From the NCBI GenBank assembly GCA_947584775.1, contig CANPWT010000015.1, forward strand, positions 1 to 20,624: DNA of 20,624 nucleotides, written 5' to 3'. This DNA comes from an uncultured Clostridia bacterium (lineage in GTDB: Bacteria; Bacillota; Clostridia; Christensenellales; UBA1242). The notes below the pieces were generated by a model, which saw only the letters and a list, made by a program, of their open reading frames with translations, did not search any database and was not told the DNA's origin. Positions 1-6,604 of the stretch are shown in pieces (the first letter of the stretch is position 1; each line of letters opens with the position of its first letter). The translations under genes and the position numbers were made by a program.

Positions 1-111
1 CTTGGCGGCGTGGTTGGCGCAAATTTATTAAACAAACTGAACAACAAGGTTATAAAAGGCATTTTTGTGTTTTTTATGTTGCTAGGCGGAACGGTTATGC
101 TGTTTAAGTAG
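1..111 (+). CDS. C-terminal end of a TauE/SafE (TSUP) family membrane protein, partial
   Basis: The window opens inside a reading frame that gives 36 residues and stops with TAG at 109-111. It contains a Gly-rich patch (LGGVVGANLL), a short basic stretch (NKLNNKVIKG), then a hydrophobic helix ending in VMLFK. This is the usual last-helix layout of sulfite exporter TauE/SafE family permeases: a glycine-rich entry, the N-x-K-x-hydrophobic turn, then one terminal transmembrane helix. The following gene encodes a protein with the same C-terminal pattern, which supports the assignment. Members of this family are inner-membrane carriers proposed to move sulfur or organic anions; the substrate cannot be read here. 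Length and start are unknown because the gene is cut by the window edge. Confidence 0.6.
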   Translation, partial: LGGVVGANLLNKLNNKVIKGIFVFFMLLGGTVMLFK

Positions 112-117
112 GTGTTT

Positions 118-513
118 ATGATATTTTGGAATATTTTAGCAGGTTTAATAGGTGGAATAATTGGCGGTATGGGTATGGGCGGCGGCACGCTTACAATACC
201 AATACTTACAATTTTTTTGTCATATTCCCAACTTAGCGCGCAAGGCATAAACCTTATTGCCTTTTTGCCAATGAGTTTGGTGGCACTTACAATCCATATA
301 AAAAACCATTTAGTGGCGTTTAAACAAACCTGGTTGTTGGCGTTGGTGGGCAGTGTTTTTAGTTTAATTGGGGCAATAATTGCTAATCACATACAAAATA
401 TTGTGTTAAAACGCCTGTTTGCAATATTTTTAATTGGGCTTGGCATTTGGCAGTTGATAGATTTAATTAAAAGCAAAAAAACCAAACCTAAACCCAAAAA
501 AGAAAAGGACTAA
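118..513 (+). CDS. Half-size TauE/SafE (TSUP) family membrane permease
   Basis: A protein of about 131 residues with four predicted transmembrane stretches and a Lys/Pro-rich cytoplasmic tail (KSKKTKPKPKKEKD). The N-terminal motif GGIIGGMGMGGGTLTIPIL is the signature glycine-rich loop of TauE/SafE (TSUP) permeases, whose full-length members have about 250 residues and two such halves. This is therefore a half-size member. It directly follows another half ending at 111, so the two probably form a heterodimer equal to one full permease. I favour ATG at 118, with AGG at 110-112 about five bases upstream; GTG at 112, immediately after the previous stop, is the alternative. Substrate unknown. Its stop overlaps the convergent gene's stop by four bases. 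Confidence 0.75.
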   Translation: MIFWNILAGLIGGIIGGMGMGGGTLTIPILTIFLSYSQLSAQGINLIAFLPMSLVALTIHIKNHLVAFKQTWLLALVGSVFSLIGAIIANHIQNIVLKRLFAIFLIGLGIWQLIDLIKSKKTKPKPKKEKD

Positions 514-1268
514 TTTACTGAGGCTAAAAAATTAGATTGATTTATAACAACATCAATTAAAGTGTATTTAAGTGCGCCGGCAGAGGATGTGTTAATTGCG
601 TCAAAATCAGCAAGGATAGCATTTAAATATTTTTTTGCCTTGTTAAAACTGCTGTTTAACTTAAATTGCGTTTTAAATTCATCAATGTATTTTGTTGTGC
701 TGTCTGTTAAACGTTTAACTTCTAAATTAAAGTTGTTATGTGAAATTTGGTCGGTGTCCAACTCTATAATCAAGTCGTAAAATTTGCTTATAAAGTTAGA
801 GGTGGAACTAACCACGTCTTTTATAACATTGTTTTGCGCTTCATTTAGCGCTTTATTTTTGTAAAATTTGTTTATGTCAATTTTATACACACTTGCATTT
901 TCATATTCGTCCTTTATGTTCTTTACCACACTTTCCGCCTGCTTTTTTGTTGGGTAAAAACTTGCCAAAACATGATAAACATTTTCAAAATAAACATAAC
1001 CCGCGCCGCCCATTTGCTGAATTTTGTTTGCTTGTGCATTTGCTTCTTTAAAAGTTGAATAACTATTTATTTTTATAAAATAATAACAATTTTCTTTGCT
1101 AGGTGTTATAAACACAATGCAACCTAGCAACAAAATTAAACACAAAAACAACACACTAAAACTTACACCAAATTTATTTGGGTGCGTTTTTTTATTAAAA
1201 TTTTTGTAATCGAAAGTGTAATTAGAGTAATCTAATTCAAAATTCGAAAATGGGATGGACTTTTTCAT
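510..1268 (-). CDS. Single-pass membrane protein with a SPOR-like domain
   Basis: A 252-residue protein. Residues 1-33 are polar and Tyr/Asn/Lys-rich and probably cytoplasmic. Residues about 34-54 form one hydrophobic helix (VLFLCLILLLGCIVFI). Residues about 60-133 look like a SPOR fold: a YYFIKINSYST strand, a helix rich in Ala/Gln (EANAQANKIQQMGG), an AGYVYFENVYHVLAS strand pair, a second KKQAESVVKNIK helix and a last VYKID strand. SPOR domains bind denuded septal peptidoglycan in other bacteria, so a role at the division site or in sporulation is possible; that is inference from fold-like pattern only. The remaining 120 residues look helical and are unrecognised. No clear ribosome-binding site precedes the ATG, so the start is less certain. 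The gene is convergent with the TSUP gene and shares four bases with it. Confidence 0.65.
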   Translation of the reverse strand: MKKSIPFSNFELDYSNYTFDYKNFNKKTHPNKFGVSFSVLFLCLILLLGCIVFITPSKENCYYFIKINSYSTFKEANAQANKIQQMGGAGYVYFENVYHVLASFYPTKKQAESVVKNIKDEYENASVYKIDINKFYKNKALNEAQNNVIKDVVSSTSNFISKFYDLIIELDTDQISHNNFNLEVKRLTDSTTKYIDEFKTQFKLNSSFNKAKKYLNAILADFDAINTSSAGALKYTLIDVVINQSNFLASVN

Positions 1269-1554
1269 AAAATAATTTATTAATTAAAATTTGGAATTAT
1301 GAAAAATAAAAATTAATAAAAATTTTAATAAAAAATTTAAAAAACAAGTAAAAATTTATAAAAAATTAATAAAAAAACATTAAAAAAGCGTAATTTTTAA
1401 AAAATTTTAACAAAAAGTTTAAAAATATAAACAACGGCACAATTTTTTAAAATAATTAAAAAAATTATGAAAATTTAATAAAAACGCTAAAAAATGCATT
1501 GTTTTTTAACAAATTTATAAAAATTTTTAAAAATATTTACTGAAATGGCAGTGT
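1269..1554. other. Very AT-rich intergenic stretch upstream of groES
   Basis: Almost entirely A and T, with many A and T runs and no supportable open frame on either strand. It separates the divergent SPOR-like gene and groES. I looked for the HrcA operator CIRCE (TTAGCACTC and its complement) and for CtsR-type GGTCAAA repeats and saw neither. A short dyad, ACTG-N6-CAGT at 1539-1552, sits just upstream of the predicted -35 box. No obvious promoter for the minus-strand gene was identified. Confidence 0.6.
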
Positions 1555-1586
1555 TTGGACAAAATTTTAAAAACGCGTTATATAAT
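1555..1586 (+). promoter_or_regulatory. Predicted sigma-A-type promoter of groES-groEL
   Basis: A -35-like TTGGAC lies at 1555-1560. The AT-rich string TTATATAAT lies at 1578-1586. Taking TTATAT as the -10 gives a 17-base spacer; TATAAT itself (1581-1586) would be at 20. Transcription would begin near 1590, so the 5' leader would be only about 14 bases and nearly all ribosome-binding site (AGGAGG at 1593-1598). Confidence 0.55.
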
Positions 1587-1603
1587 CAGGGTAGGAGGAT
1601 TTT

Positions 1604-1891
1604 ATGAACATAAAACCGTTATACGATAGGGTGGTTATTGAAATTGAAAATAACCAAAATGTAACATCTTCTGGCATAGTTTTGCCCGAAACCTCGCAAG
1701 AGCGTCCGCAAGAGGGCGTTATTGTAGCCGTGGGTGAAGGGCTAAATTTTGACGGAGATAAAAAGCCAATGCAAGTAAAGGTTGGCGACAAAGTAATTTT
1801 TAACAGATATGCGGGTGTGGAATTAAAACTAAACAACAAAAATTACTTAATCATGCGCGAAATTGATATTATAGGAGTGTATAATGATTGA
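1604..1891 (+). CDS. groES: Co-chaperonin GroES (Hsp10)
   Basis: A 95-residue protein of the usual GroES length. It starts MNIKPLYDRVVIEI, carries the mobile-loop region around TSSGIVLPETSQERPQEGVIVAVGEG, and ends with the KVGDKVIFNRYAGVELKLNN...YLIMREIDIIGV roof and barrel pattern. The heptameric ring caps GroEL and encloses the folding chamber in the cytoplasm. AGGAGG at 1593-1598 sits five bases before the ATG, an optimal site. It is the first gene of the groES-groEL operon, and its last eight bases overlap the groEL start, implying coupled translation. No CIRCE operator is visible upstream, so control by HrcA is not supported by the sequence here. Confidence 0.97.
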   Translation: MNIKPLYDRVVIEIENNQNVTSSGIVLPETSQERPQEGVIVAVGEGLNFDGDKKPMQVKVGDKVIFNRYAGVELKLNNKNYLIMREIDIIGVYND

Positions 1892-3494
1892 AAAAACAAT
1901 TTTATGTGGCGAAGAAGCCAAAATGAAACTTATGCGTGGTGTTTCCACGCTTGCCAACGCGGTTAAAGTTACCCTTGGGCCAAAAGGCAGAAATGTAATT
2001 TTAGACAATGTTTACATAGAACCAATAGTAACCAATGATGGCGTTACCATTGCTAAGGAAGTAATACTAAAAGACGATGTTGAAAATGTGGGCGCAAGTA
2101 TACTAAAAACCGCCTGCACAAAAACTAACGATATAGCGGGGGACGGCACAACCACTGCTACCGTGCTTGCCGAGCAAATTTTTTGCGAAGGGCTAAAATG
2201 TTTCACCATGGGTGCAAACCCAATTTTGTTGCGCAGCGGCATAAAAAAGGCGGTGGATGTTGCAGTTAAAACTATCAAACAAAAAAGTTTAAAAGTAAAC
2301 GACAACAAATCCATTTTGCAGGTTGCAACCATTTCATCGGGCAGCGAAACAACCGGTCAGTTGCTTGCCAAAGCGTTTGAAGAAGTGGGAAGCGATGGCG
2401 TTATTACAATCGAAGAGGGCACAAATGTTTTAACCAGCATGGACATTGTTGAAGGCTTGCGCATAAACAAGGGTTATATCAGCCCATATATGTGCACGGA
2501 CAACAATAAAATGATTGCCGAACTTACTAACCCATATGTTTTAGTAACAGATAAAAAAATATCTAGCATTAAAGAAATTTTGCCAATAATTGAAAAAGTT
2601 AATAAGGTTAATGGCAGTTTGGTTATTATTGCCGAAGATGTGGACGGCGAAGCGCTAACCACAATTGTTATAAACGATATGCGCAAAATGTTTAATTGCT
2701 TGGCTGTTAAAGCACCATATTTTGGCGATAGGCGCAAAAAAGTTTTGGACGATATTGCCCTTTGCTTAAATGCAAAACTAATTTCGGGCGATATTTACAC
2801 AAGTTTAAGCGAGGTAAATTTAGAAGATTTAGGCAGATGCGAAAAAGTTAAAAGCGATAAAGACTACACAACTTTTATTGGCGCAAAAGGTGACGAGGCA
2901 AAAATAAGCGAACGCCTTAACAAACTTAAACAACAACTAAAAGTTGAAACTCAAGAATATGAATACATAACACTAAAAGGAAGGATTGCTTTGCTTGGCG
3001 GCGGAGTGGCACTGATAAAAGTTGGCGCGGTTAGTGAAGTTGAAATGCGCGAAAAAAAGTTAAGGATGGAAGACGCGCTCAACGCAACGCATGCTGCTAT
3101 TGACGAAGGCATAATTTTGGGTGGTGGTGTGGCACTGCTAAAAGCAAAAAAATCGGTGGATGAATTTATTGAAACGCTTTCAGGCGATGAAAAACTTGGC
3201 GCTATGATAATTTCAAAAAGCATGGAAGCGCCAATCAGGCAAATTGCCAAAAATGCGGGCGTGGATGACGGCGTGGTTGTAGATACAATTTTAAAAAATG
3301 AAAACGAAAACTTTGGCTACGATGCATTAAACAACGAATTTTGCGATATGCTTGCTCGCGGCATAATAGACCCGCTAAAAGTTACCCGCACGGCGTTGGA
3401 GTGTGCTAGCAGCGTTGCCTCTACAATGCTTACAACCGAAGCAGTGATCGTTAAAGTTAGAAAGGACGAAGTTCGCCCTCGCCCGGTGGAATAA
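1884..3494 (+). CDS. groEL: Chaperonin GroEL (Hsp60)
   Basis: A 536-residue chaperonin covering the whole family length. Landmarks in order are KVTLGPKGRNVILD (ATP-binding P-loop-like segment), VTNDGVTIAKEV, AGDGTTTATVLAEQI (nucleotide and Mg site), SSGSETTGQLLAKAFEEVGSDGVITIEEG, the apical domain through the APYFGDRRKKVLDDIA segment, EVEMREKKLRMEDALNATHAAIDEGIILGGG, and NFGYDALNNEF...GIIDPLKVTRTALECASSVASTMLTTEA. It forms the double-ring ATP-driven folding chamber that works with GroES. AGGAG at 1873-1877 precedes the ATG, which overlaps the groES stop. Two points differ from typical GroEL: the C-terminus ends RKDEVRPRPVE with no Gly-Gly-Met tail, and the otherwise conserved LQER-A-L-GG stretch reads LKGRIALLGGG. 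Confidence 0.97.
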   Translation: MIEKTILCGEEAKMKLMRGVSTLANAVKVTLGPKGRNVILDNVYIEPIVTNDGVTIAKEVILKDDVENVGASILKTACTKTNDIAGDGTTTATVLAEQIFCEGLKCFTMGANPILLRSGIKKAVDVAVKTIKQKSLKVNDNKSILQVATISSGSETTGQLLAKAFEEVGSDGVITIEEGTNVLTSMDIVEGLRINKGYISPYMCTDNNKMIAELTNPYVLVTDKKISSIKEILPIIEKVNKVNGSLVIIAEDVDGEALTTIVINDMRKMFNCLAVKAPYFGDRRKKVLDDIALCLNAKLISGDIYTSLSEVNLEDLGRCEKVKSDKDYTTFIGAKGDEAKISERLNKLKQQLKVETQEYEYITLKGRIALLGGGVALIKVGAVSEVEMREKKLRMEDALNATHAAIDEGIILGGGVALLKAKKSVDEFIETLSGDEKLGAMIISKSMEAPIRQIAKNAGVDDGVVVDTILKNENENFGYDALNNEFCDMLARGIIDPLKVTRTALECASSVASTMLTTEAVIVKVRKDEVRPRPVE

Positions 3495-3865
3495 TTAATT
3501 AAAAATTTTGCTTTAAAAAAATTAAATAAAAATGATTTTATTCTAAAAAATTCTAAAAAAATAAATTAAAAATATTTTTGCAAATTAAAAAATAAATTTA
3601 ATTTTCGCAAATTAATTTATCACAAAATAAAAAAATTAATCTGCCAAAAAATAAAAATAAAATTGCTAACAAATTAAAAATTTTAAAAAAAATTTAAAAA
3701 TTGATAAAAAAATTAAAAAATTTTTGCATTTTTTAATTAATTTTTGCTAAACTTTAAAAATTTTTTAAATTTTACACACAATTTTCTACAATTTTTTTAA
3801 TTTGAATTTTTTAAAAAAATAAAAAATAAATAATTTTAAAAAAACTATTTTACTGTCGAATTTTG
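3495..3865. other. Extremely AT-rich intergenic region downstream of groEL
   Basis: No coding potential is visible. Bases 3541-3840 contain 28 G or C out of 300 (about 9%), versus roughly 35-45% in the flanking genes. The stretch is dominated by short A and T runs, often joined as AAATTT-type palindromes that could form weak hairpins. No convincing GC-stem terminator for groEL was found. The promoter of the next gene begins at its right end. Confidence 0.7.
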
Positions 3866-3897
3866 TTGACTTTTGCTCATAAAAAATGTAATATAAT
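3866..3897 (+). promoter_or_regulatory. Predicted promoter of the four-helix membrane protein gene
   Basis: TTGACT at 3866-3871 is followed 17 bases later by TAATATAAT (3889-3897); TAATAT at 17 bases is the likely -10, with TATAAT at 20 as the alternative. Initiation would fall near 3901, leaving a 26-base leader that contains the very strong ribosome site AAAGGAGG at 3911-3918. Confidence 0.65.
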
Positions 3898-3926
3898 AAT
3901 ATCATTTAATAAAGGAGGGAAGTTAA

Positions 3927-4436
3927 ATGAAAGTTTCGGCTAAAAGTCTAACTATGAAAGGTGTGTCTATTGTTTGTATGATTATGGCTTTTGTTGGTAT
4001 GGCGCTTGAATTCTTTACTTTAAGTGTTTCGTCATCAATTTCTAAAACATCAGAATCAATGGGATACAACTTCAATAATTGGGCAACAAATATTGAAAAC
4101 TATAAGCAGATTTCATCATTGTGCGGCACAATGTGGACAATCGCAAAAGTGTTTATGATTATTGCTTTTGTAGTTCTTGCGCTTCTTGCTGTTGTGTCTA
4201 TTGTGGAAGTTTTCTTTAGCCACAAATATCTTGCACTTGCTAAACGCGTATTAAGCATTGCCGGCATCGTCTGTGTTGCTGTATTCTTTATTGCTCATTT
4301 GGCTGGTGGTATTGCTTTAGGTAGCGAAATGTCTGGCGAGTATATAACTTATACAATTTTGCCAAGTGTTGGTGTTTACTTCATTTTGTTATTTGGCTTG
4401 GCATCTTCAATCACTGCGCTTGTAGACAAACAATAA
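3927..4436 (+). CDS. Four-helix integral membrane protein of unknown function
   Basis: A 169-residue protein I do not recognise by family. Four hydrophobic segments are visible at about residues 11-33, 68-95, 104-128 and 140-162. The loop between helices 1 and 2 is polar and Ser/Asn-rich (SSSISKTSESMGYNFNNWATNIENYKQ) and is probably extracytoplasmic if the basic N-terminus stays inside. No catalytic motif is seen. Its own promoter, a near-perfect Shine-Dalgarno sequence (AAAGGAGG, eight bases before ATG) and a strong terminator right after it make it a monocistronic unit. Many codons end in T (GTT, CTT, GCT, TCT), unlike the flanking genes. The layout resembles small four-helix sensors or channels, but nothing decides this. 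Confidence 0.8.
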   Translation: MKVSAKSLTMKGVSIVCMIMAFVGMALEFFTLSVSSSISKTSESMGYNFNNWATNIENYKQISSLCGTMWTIAKVFMIIAFVVLALLAVVSIVEVFFSHKYLALAKRVLSIAGIVCVAVFFIAHLAGGIALGSEMSGEYITYTILPSVGVYFILLFGLASSITALVDKQ

Positions 4437-4444
4437 CTTCAATT

Positions 4445-4471
4445 AAAACTAGGCTTAGCCCTAGTTTTTTT
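4445..4471 (+). terminator. Rho-independent terminator after the four-helix membrane protein gene
   Basis: AAAACTAGG at 4445-4453 pairs perfectly with CCTAGTTTT at 4460-4468 around the loop CTTAGC, and a run of seven T residues covers 4465-4471. It lies nine bases past the stop codon. Confidence 0.9.
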
Positions 4472-4511
4472 GTGCAAATTTTATTAACTTTTAATTTCGC
4501 AATAAAATTTA

Positions 4512-4543
4512 TTGACAAATTTTGTTTAAAAATTTAATATAAT
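4512..4543 (+). promoter_or_regulatory. Predicted promoter of the Ser-rich zinc-ribbon gene and rsmA
   Basis: A consensus TTGACA at 4512-4517 is followed, 17 bases on, by TAATATAAT at 4535-4543. The arrangement copies the promoter at 3866-3897, including TATAAT 20 bases from the -35. Initiation near 4547 leaves a leader of about 18 bases with AGGAGG at 4554-4559. Confidence 0.7.
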
Positions 4544-4564
4544 TTTAATATTTAGGAGGAATTT

Positions 4565-5566
4565 ATGCCAAGTGGAAGTCATGCTGGCGGCGGCAGTAGC
4601 CATTCAAGCGGTGGCAGCAGTTATTCCAGCAGTTCTAGCAGCAGTTCAAGTAGTTATTCCAGCAGTTCGAGTAGTTATTCCAGCAGTTCATATGATTATG
4701 ATGATTACAGCGGTGGTTATTCCGCGCCTTTGTTTAGGTCTCGCAGAAGATTGCCCCCAGGCGTTATGCGTGCGCATAGGCGATTATATTATATAGACAT
4801 AAGATATCAAACAATTTACCACCTTGCAAATTTTTTTGCTATTCTATTAATATTTGCTTCAATTTTTAGCCTATTTTTTATTCAAAGGAATGCAGAGCAA
4901 GCAATCCTTGCCAATAAGGATTACAAATATTATCAAGATATGCGCGCATATGCATTAAATCAGCGTGCAATGGGCGATGAAAGATACATAGCGGAAGCCA
5001 GAGTTGACCATATAGAATATCATGCTGCATGCGGCAAATGGTTTTTGGTGTATGAATTTAAAGGTAGCAGCGGTTATTATGCTTATGATGGCTACACCTA
5101 CGATTTATTCACTTTGGAAGAGGCATCTAAATTAAAGGGCAGAAGTTTCGAAGTTGCGTTGGATTCACCAAATATATCACAAGAAACGGACAGTGTGCCT
5201 TTAACCGATGAATTTATGCCGCTTAATGTTCATTTGGACGGCGATTATAATGTGTCGGTTAGAAATAGTGTTATTTTTAGTTTTGTTTCAGTTCTTTGCG
5301 TGGCAGGTAGTGTGTTATTATTTATTGGTGCAAACAAAACCCTTAAAAAACACGGAACGCCATGCGATATGGACATTGAAACAGAAATGGAACAAAATGC
5401 TGCAAAAGCGGCAAAACAAGCCGCCCAAACGCGTGAAGAATTAACGTCAATTTGCAACTATTGTGGCTCGGAATTTAAGGGTAAAGTTTCTAAATGCCCA
5501 TCATGCGGTGCAAAGTCACTGTCTACTTCCATAAAAACCTATGAGCATGAAAAAAGAAAAGATTGA
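4565..5566 (+). CDS. Ser-rich two-helix membrane protein with C-terminal zinc ribbon
   Basis: A 333-residue protein of unrecognised family. Residues 1-55 are a low-complexity Gly/Ser/Tyr tract, coded partly by a 21-base tandem repeat. A basic patch RSRRRLPPGVMRAHRR (58-73) leads to a membrane helix at about 87-106. Residues 107-235 form a probable extracytoplasmic domain. A second helix spans about 236-256, then an Ala/Gln/Glu-rich helical stretch. Four cysteines at 297, 300, 311 and 314 (CNYC...CPSC) form a typical zinc ribbon, so both termini are probably cytoplasmic. AGGAGG at 4554-4559 sits five bases before the ATG. Its last 26 bases overlap rsmA, implying coupled translation, though no functional link to ribosome maturation is known to me. 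Ser-rich ends and zinc ribbons occur in many small Bacillota membrane proteins; no function is assigned. Confidence 0.8.
   Translation: MPSGSHAGGGSSHSSGGSSYSSSSSSSSSSYSSSSSSYSSSSYDYDDYSGGYSAPLFRSRRRLPPGVMRAHRRLYYIDIRYQTIYHLANFFAILLIFASIFSLFFIQRNAEQAILANKDYKYYQDMRAYALNQRAMGDERYIAEARVDHIEYHAACGKWFLVYEFKGSSGYYAYDGYTYDLFTLEEASKLKGRSFEVALDSPNISQETDSVPLTDEFMPLNVHLDGDYNVSVRNSVIFSFVSVLCVAGSVLLFIGANKTLKKHGTPCDMDIETEMEQNAAKAAKQAAQTREELTSICNYCGSEFKGKVSKCPSCGAKSLSTSIKTYEHEKRKD
4616..4690 (+). repeat. 21-base in-frame tandem repeat coding a Ser/Tyr tract
   Basis: Three 21-base units lie at 4616-4636, 4649-4669 and 4670-4690. The second and third are directly adjacent and differ only in the last base; the first is separated from them by 12 bases of AGC/AGT/TCA serine codons. 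Each unit encodes SSYSSSS. Because 21 is a multiple of three, gain or loss of units would lengthen or shorten the tract without a frameshift. Confidence 0.85.
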
Positions 5567-6332
5567 TTTTAAAAAAAGCCTTGGTCAAAATTTTATTTTT
5601 GATACTAATCTTTTAAACGCCATTGCGCTTGACGGCCTGGTTGATAAGTCGGACACTGTGCTAGAAATTGGCGCAGGGGCGGGCAGTTTAACAAAAGTGT
5701 TAACAGAAAAAGCAAAACAAGTAATTTCGTTTGAAATAGACAAAAGCCTGTCCGTTTATTTAGACAAAATTGATGCCAGCAATTTAACATTGTATTATCA
5801 AGATTTTTTGCAGGCGGACATATCAAAAATTGTTCCAAACAATACGCGCGTGATTGCAAATATTCCATATTATATAACCACACCAATAATTTTTAAATTG
5901 GTGGATAATTTGCCAAAATTTAAGTCTATTTTAGTGTTAATTCAAAAGGAAGTGGCGCTCAGGTTTTCCGCCCAGCCAAACAGCAAAGATTATGGAATAA
6001 CAAGCGTTATTTTGCAATCCATTTTTGATGTAAAAATCACCCGCATTGTTAAACGAGAGTGTTTCACCCCAAGCCCTAAAATAGACAGCGCAACTGTACT
6101 GCTTGTTCCGCACAATAAATATAAAATTGATAATTTTGAATTGTTTAAAAATTTTGCGCGCACCGCGTTTAGCATGAGGCGTAAAACTTTAATTAACAAC
6201 CTTAAATCTAGTTTTGATAAACAAAAAATTGAATCCGCCCTAAATAATTTTAATTTTAATTTGATGATAAGGCCGGAAGAAATTAGTGTTGAAAATTTTA
6301 TAAATTTATATAATTTTTTAAAAAATAGTTAA
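5541..6332 (+). CDS. rsmA: 16S rRNA (adenine-1518/1519-N6)-dimethyltransferase RsmA/KsgA
   Basis: A 263-residue protein that dimethylates the two adjacent adenines in helix 45 of 16S rRNA, using S-adenosylmethionine, late in small-subunit assembly. Visible landmarks are KKSLGQNFIFD at 11-21, the SAM-binding VLEIGAGAGSLT at 40-51, the acidic FEID at 64-67, and the target-adenine motif NIPYYIT from residue 107. The C-terminal FTPSPKIDSATVLL and FSMRRKTLINNL segments are also typical. The length fits the family. The start is ambiguous: ATG at 5541 and ATG at 5547 are in frame two codons apart, neither with a clear ribosome site. Both lie inside the upstream zinc-ribbon gene, so translation is probably coupled. 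The 272 bases after it are very AT-rich; no convincing terminator was seen. Confidence 0.96.
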   Translation: MSMKKEKIDFKKSLGQNFIFDTNLLNAIALDGLVDKSDTVLEIGAGAGSLTKVLTEKAKQVISFEIDKSLSVYLDKIDASNLTLYYQDFLQADISKIVPNNTRVIANIPYYITTPIIFKLVDNLPKFKSILVLIQKEVALRFSAQPNSKDYGITSVILQSIFDVKITRIVKRECFTPSPKIDSATVLLVPHNKYKIDNFELFKNFARTAFSMRRKTLINNLKSSFDKQKIESALNNFNFNLMIRPEEISVENFINLYNFLKNS

Positions 6333-6458
6333 AAAATGATAAAATTTTATTAGTTTTTTGATTATTTTTTTGTTTTTTTAAATTTTTTTTTGCAATTTTT
6401 TAATTTTTAAAAAACATTTTTTAACGCATTTACCAATTTTTTTAAATTTGAATTTTGT

Positions 6459-6487
6459 TTGACTAATATTAAATAATATTATATAAT
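6459..6487 (+). promoter_or_regulatory. Predicted promoter of the giant surface-protein gene
   Basis: TTGACT at 6459-6464 is separated by 17 bases from TATAAT at 6482-6487. Initiation near 6494 would give an untranslated leader of about 110 bases, much longer than the leaders of the neighbouring genes. The leader contains two perfect palindromes, ATTTGCAAAT (6517-6526) and GCAAAATTTTGC (6547-6558), and a 9-base direct repeat TTTTGTAGA (6500-6508 and 6563-6571), which could be protein- or RNA-level control sites. AGGGTG at 6595-6600 is the probable ribosome site. Confidence 0.6.
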
Positions 6488-6604
6488 TTTTTTGTAATAT
6501 TTTGTAGAAAACAAAAATTTGCAAATAATAAAATAAAATTCAGCCCGCAAAATTTTGCAATTTTTTGTAGATACTAAATTAAGGGGAAGCATTTAGGGTG
6601 AAAT

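Noticed and set aside
562..780. Plus-strand frame opposite the SPOR-like gene
   Set aside because: It has no ribosome site and is fully contained in the better-supported minus-strand gene.
2012..3250. Antisense open frames within groEL
   Set aside because: They lie wholly opposite a clear chaperonin gene, have no ribosome sites and match no protein pattern.
6336..6372. Terminator after rsmA (ATAAAATTTTAT followed by T runs)
   Set aside because: The palindrome is all A and T with no room for a loop and would form a very weak stem.
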